A stretch of 6,510 bases of DNA from Porphyromonas sp. (GTDB taxonomy: Bacteria > Bacteroidota > Bacteroidia > Bacteroidales > Porphyromonadaceae). The translations under genes were made by a program, and so were the position numbers. The stretch spans positions 1-6,510 of the forward strand of contig JASBZJ010000106.1 in assembly GCA_029983495.1 (NCBI GenBank), in the 5' to 3' direction. Shown here piece after piece: positions 6,282-6,510 of the stretch; the stretch's first letter is position 1; every line of letters starts with the position of its first letter. Under the pieces are notes generated by a model. It did not search any database. It saw nothing but the letters and a program-made list of their open reading frames with translations, and was not told where the DNA came from.

Positions 6282-6510
6282 AACATAATATCAGAAGACC
6301 TTTGCACAGTAAGAGTCGCTGTTTTTATTATTATCTATTTGGTAATAAACGTATTCATTTGTGGGTTGGTGGATCATGATTTACCATGGTTGGCAATGTT
6401 ATGTTGTTTGGGTTCGGGTGAACACGCAGATCCGCCCCAGAGTATCATTAATTTGTTCAGGTTCATTTTTATTTTTCTCCTGATGAAAAGATCAAAACTT
6501 CGGAGCATTT
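6282..6510 (+). other. stop-free plus-strand frame, hydrophobic, open to the edge
   Basis: After a TAA at 6279-6281 this frame stays open for 76 codons to the window edge. Its translation alternates hydrophobic stretches (VAVFIIIYLVINVFICGL at about residues 12-29; a second near 45; INLFRFIFIFLL near 56-67) with polar loops (VDHDLP, GEHADPPQ), loosely like a small membrane protein. There is no ATG until 6396, and another is at 6483 (MKRSKLRSI). The T-rich base composition alone would produce such hydrophobic codons, so this is listed only as a possible 5' end of a divergent gene. Confidence 0.13.
6374..6466 (-). other. possible 30-codon lipoprotein-like small ORF
   Basis: An ATG at 6466 opens a 30-residue frame, MNLNKLMILWGGSAC followed by a polar SPEPKQHNIANHGKS tail and a TGA. 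The Lys-containing start, short hydrophobic stretch and GSAC resemble a tiny lipoprotein signal. AGGAGA lies nine bases before the ATG, unusual for this window. The frame is also open upstream to an ATG at 6508 and to the edge, so it could equally be the tail of an upstream gene or chance. It shares DNA with the plus-strand frame, and at most one is likely real. Confidence 0.12.

Larger units (their letters stand above)
6162..6510. other. upstream region of phoH without a confident gene
   Basis: These 349 bases contain no recognisable protein, tRNA or other RNA gene. They hold the presumed phoH promoter near 6205-6240, a 10-base perfect palindrome at 6209-6218, two adjacent 8-base palindromes (ATCATGAT at 6373-6380 and ACCATGGT at 6383-6390), and weak open frames on both strands that run to or near the right edge. 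Whether a divergent or upstream gene starts beyond the window cannot be settled here. Confidence 0.6.

Noticed and set aside
6371..6433. tRNA-like span with GGATC and GATCC ends and a GGTTCGGGT stretch
   Set aside because: GGATC/GATCC could mimic an acceptor stem, but no anticodon or D-arm folds and the T-arm does not pair correctly; only a 4-bp GTTC/GAAC hairpin is present.
1..6510. CRISPR arrays, insertion sequences, phage or defence genes
   Set aside because: No spaced direct repeats, terminal inverted repeats, transposase or integrase motifs were seen; all long genes are housekeeping families with similar base composition.

Overview
The window looks like ordinary chromosomal DNA from a member of the Bacteroidota, probably Bacteroidales-like. 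Three things suggest this. None of the six genes has a recognisable Shine-Dalgarno sequence in front of its start. The proteins have lineage-typical forms, such as a PurC of about 316 residues and a MutS2 core reading GIVYDESSTGKTSFIEP. The gene order phoH-purC-ubiE-aroE also fits what I recall of Bacteroidales genomes, though I could not check it. The sequence is moderately AT-rich.

All six confident genes lie on the minus strand, so transcription runs from high to low coordinates. From right to left: a 349-base upstream region (6162-6510); phoH (5088-6161), a PhoH-family ATPase; purC (4125-5075), a purine biosynthesis enzyme; a strong intrinsic terminator (4061-4110); a short leader with two further hairpins; ubiE/menG (3249-3962), a quinone methyltransferase; aroE (2463-3221), shikimate dehydrogenase; rseP (1063-2403), a membrane site-2 metalloprotease; and mutS2 (1-1023), cut by the left edge so that only its first 341 codons are present.

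The terminator divides the window into two transcription units. phoH-purC are 12 bases apart and end at the terminator. ubiE-aroE-rseP-mutS2 have gaps of 27, 59 and 39 bases, with no terminator seen between them, and are probably co-transcribed. The second unit mixes menaquinone synthesis (UbiE), the shikimate pathway (AroE, which supplies chorismate, a precursor of menaquinone), envelope proteolysis (RseP) and a MutS2 nuclease/ribosome-rescue type protein. The UbiE-AroE pairing has a metabolic rationale; the others look like conserved housekeeping neighbours.

I found no mobile element, CRISPR array, tRNA, rRNA or convincing novel system. The parts not explained by known genes are the structured 162-base purC-ubiE gap and the right-hand 349 bases. 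The latter hold a palindrome with promoter-like elements on both sides and weak open frames on both strands that run to the window edge.
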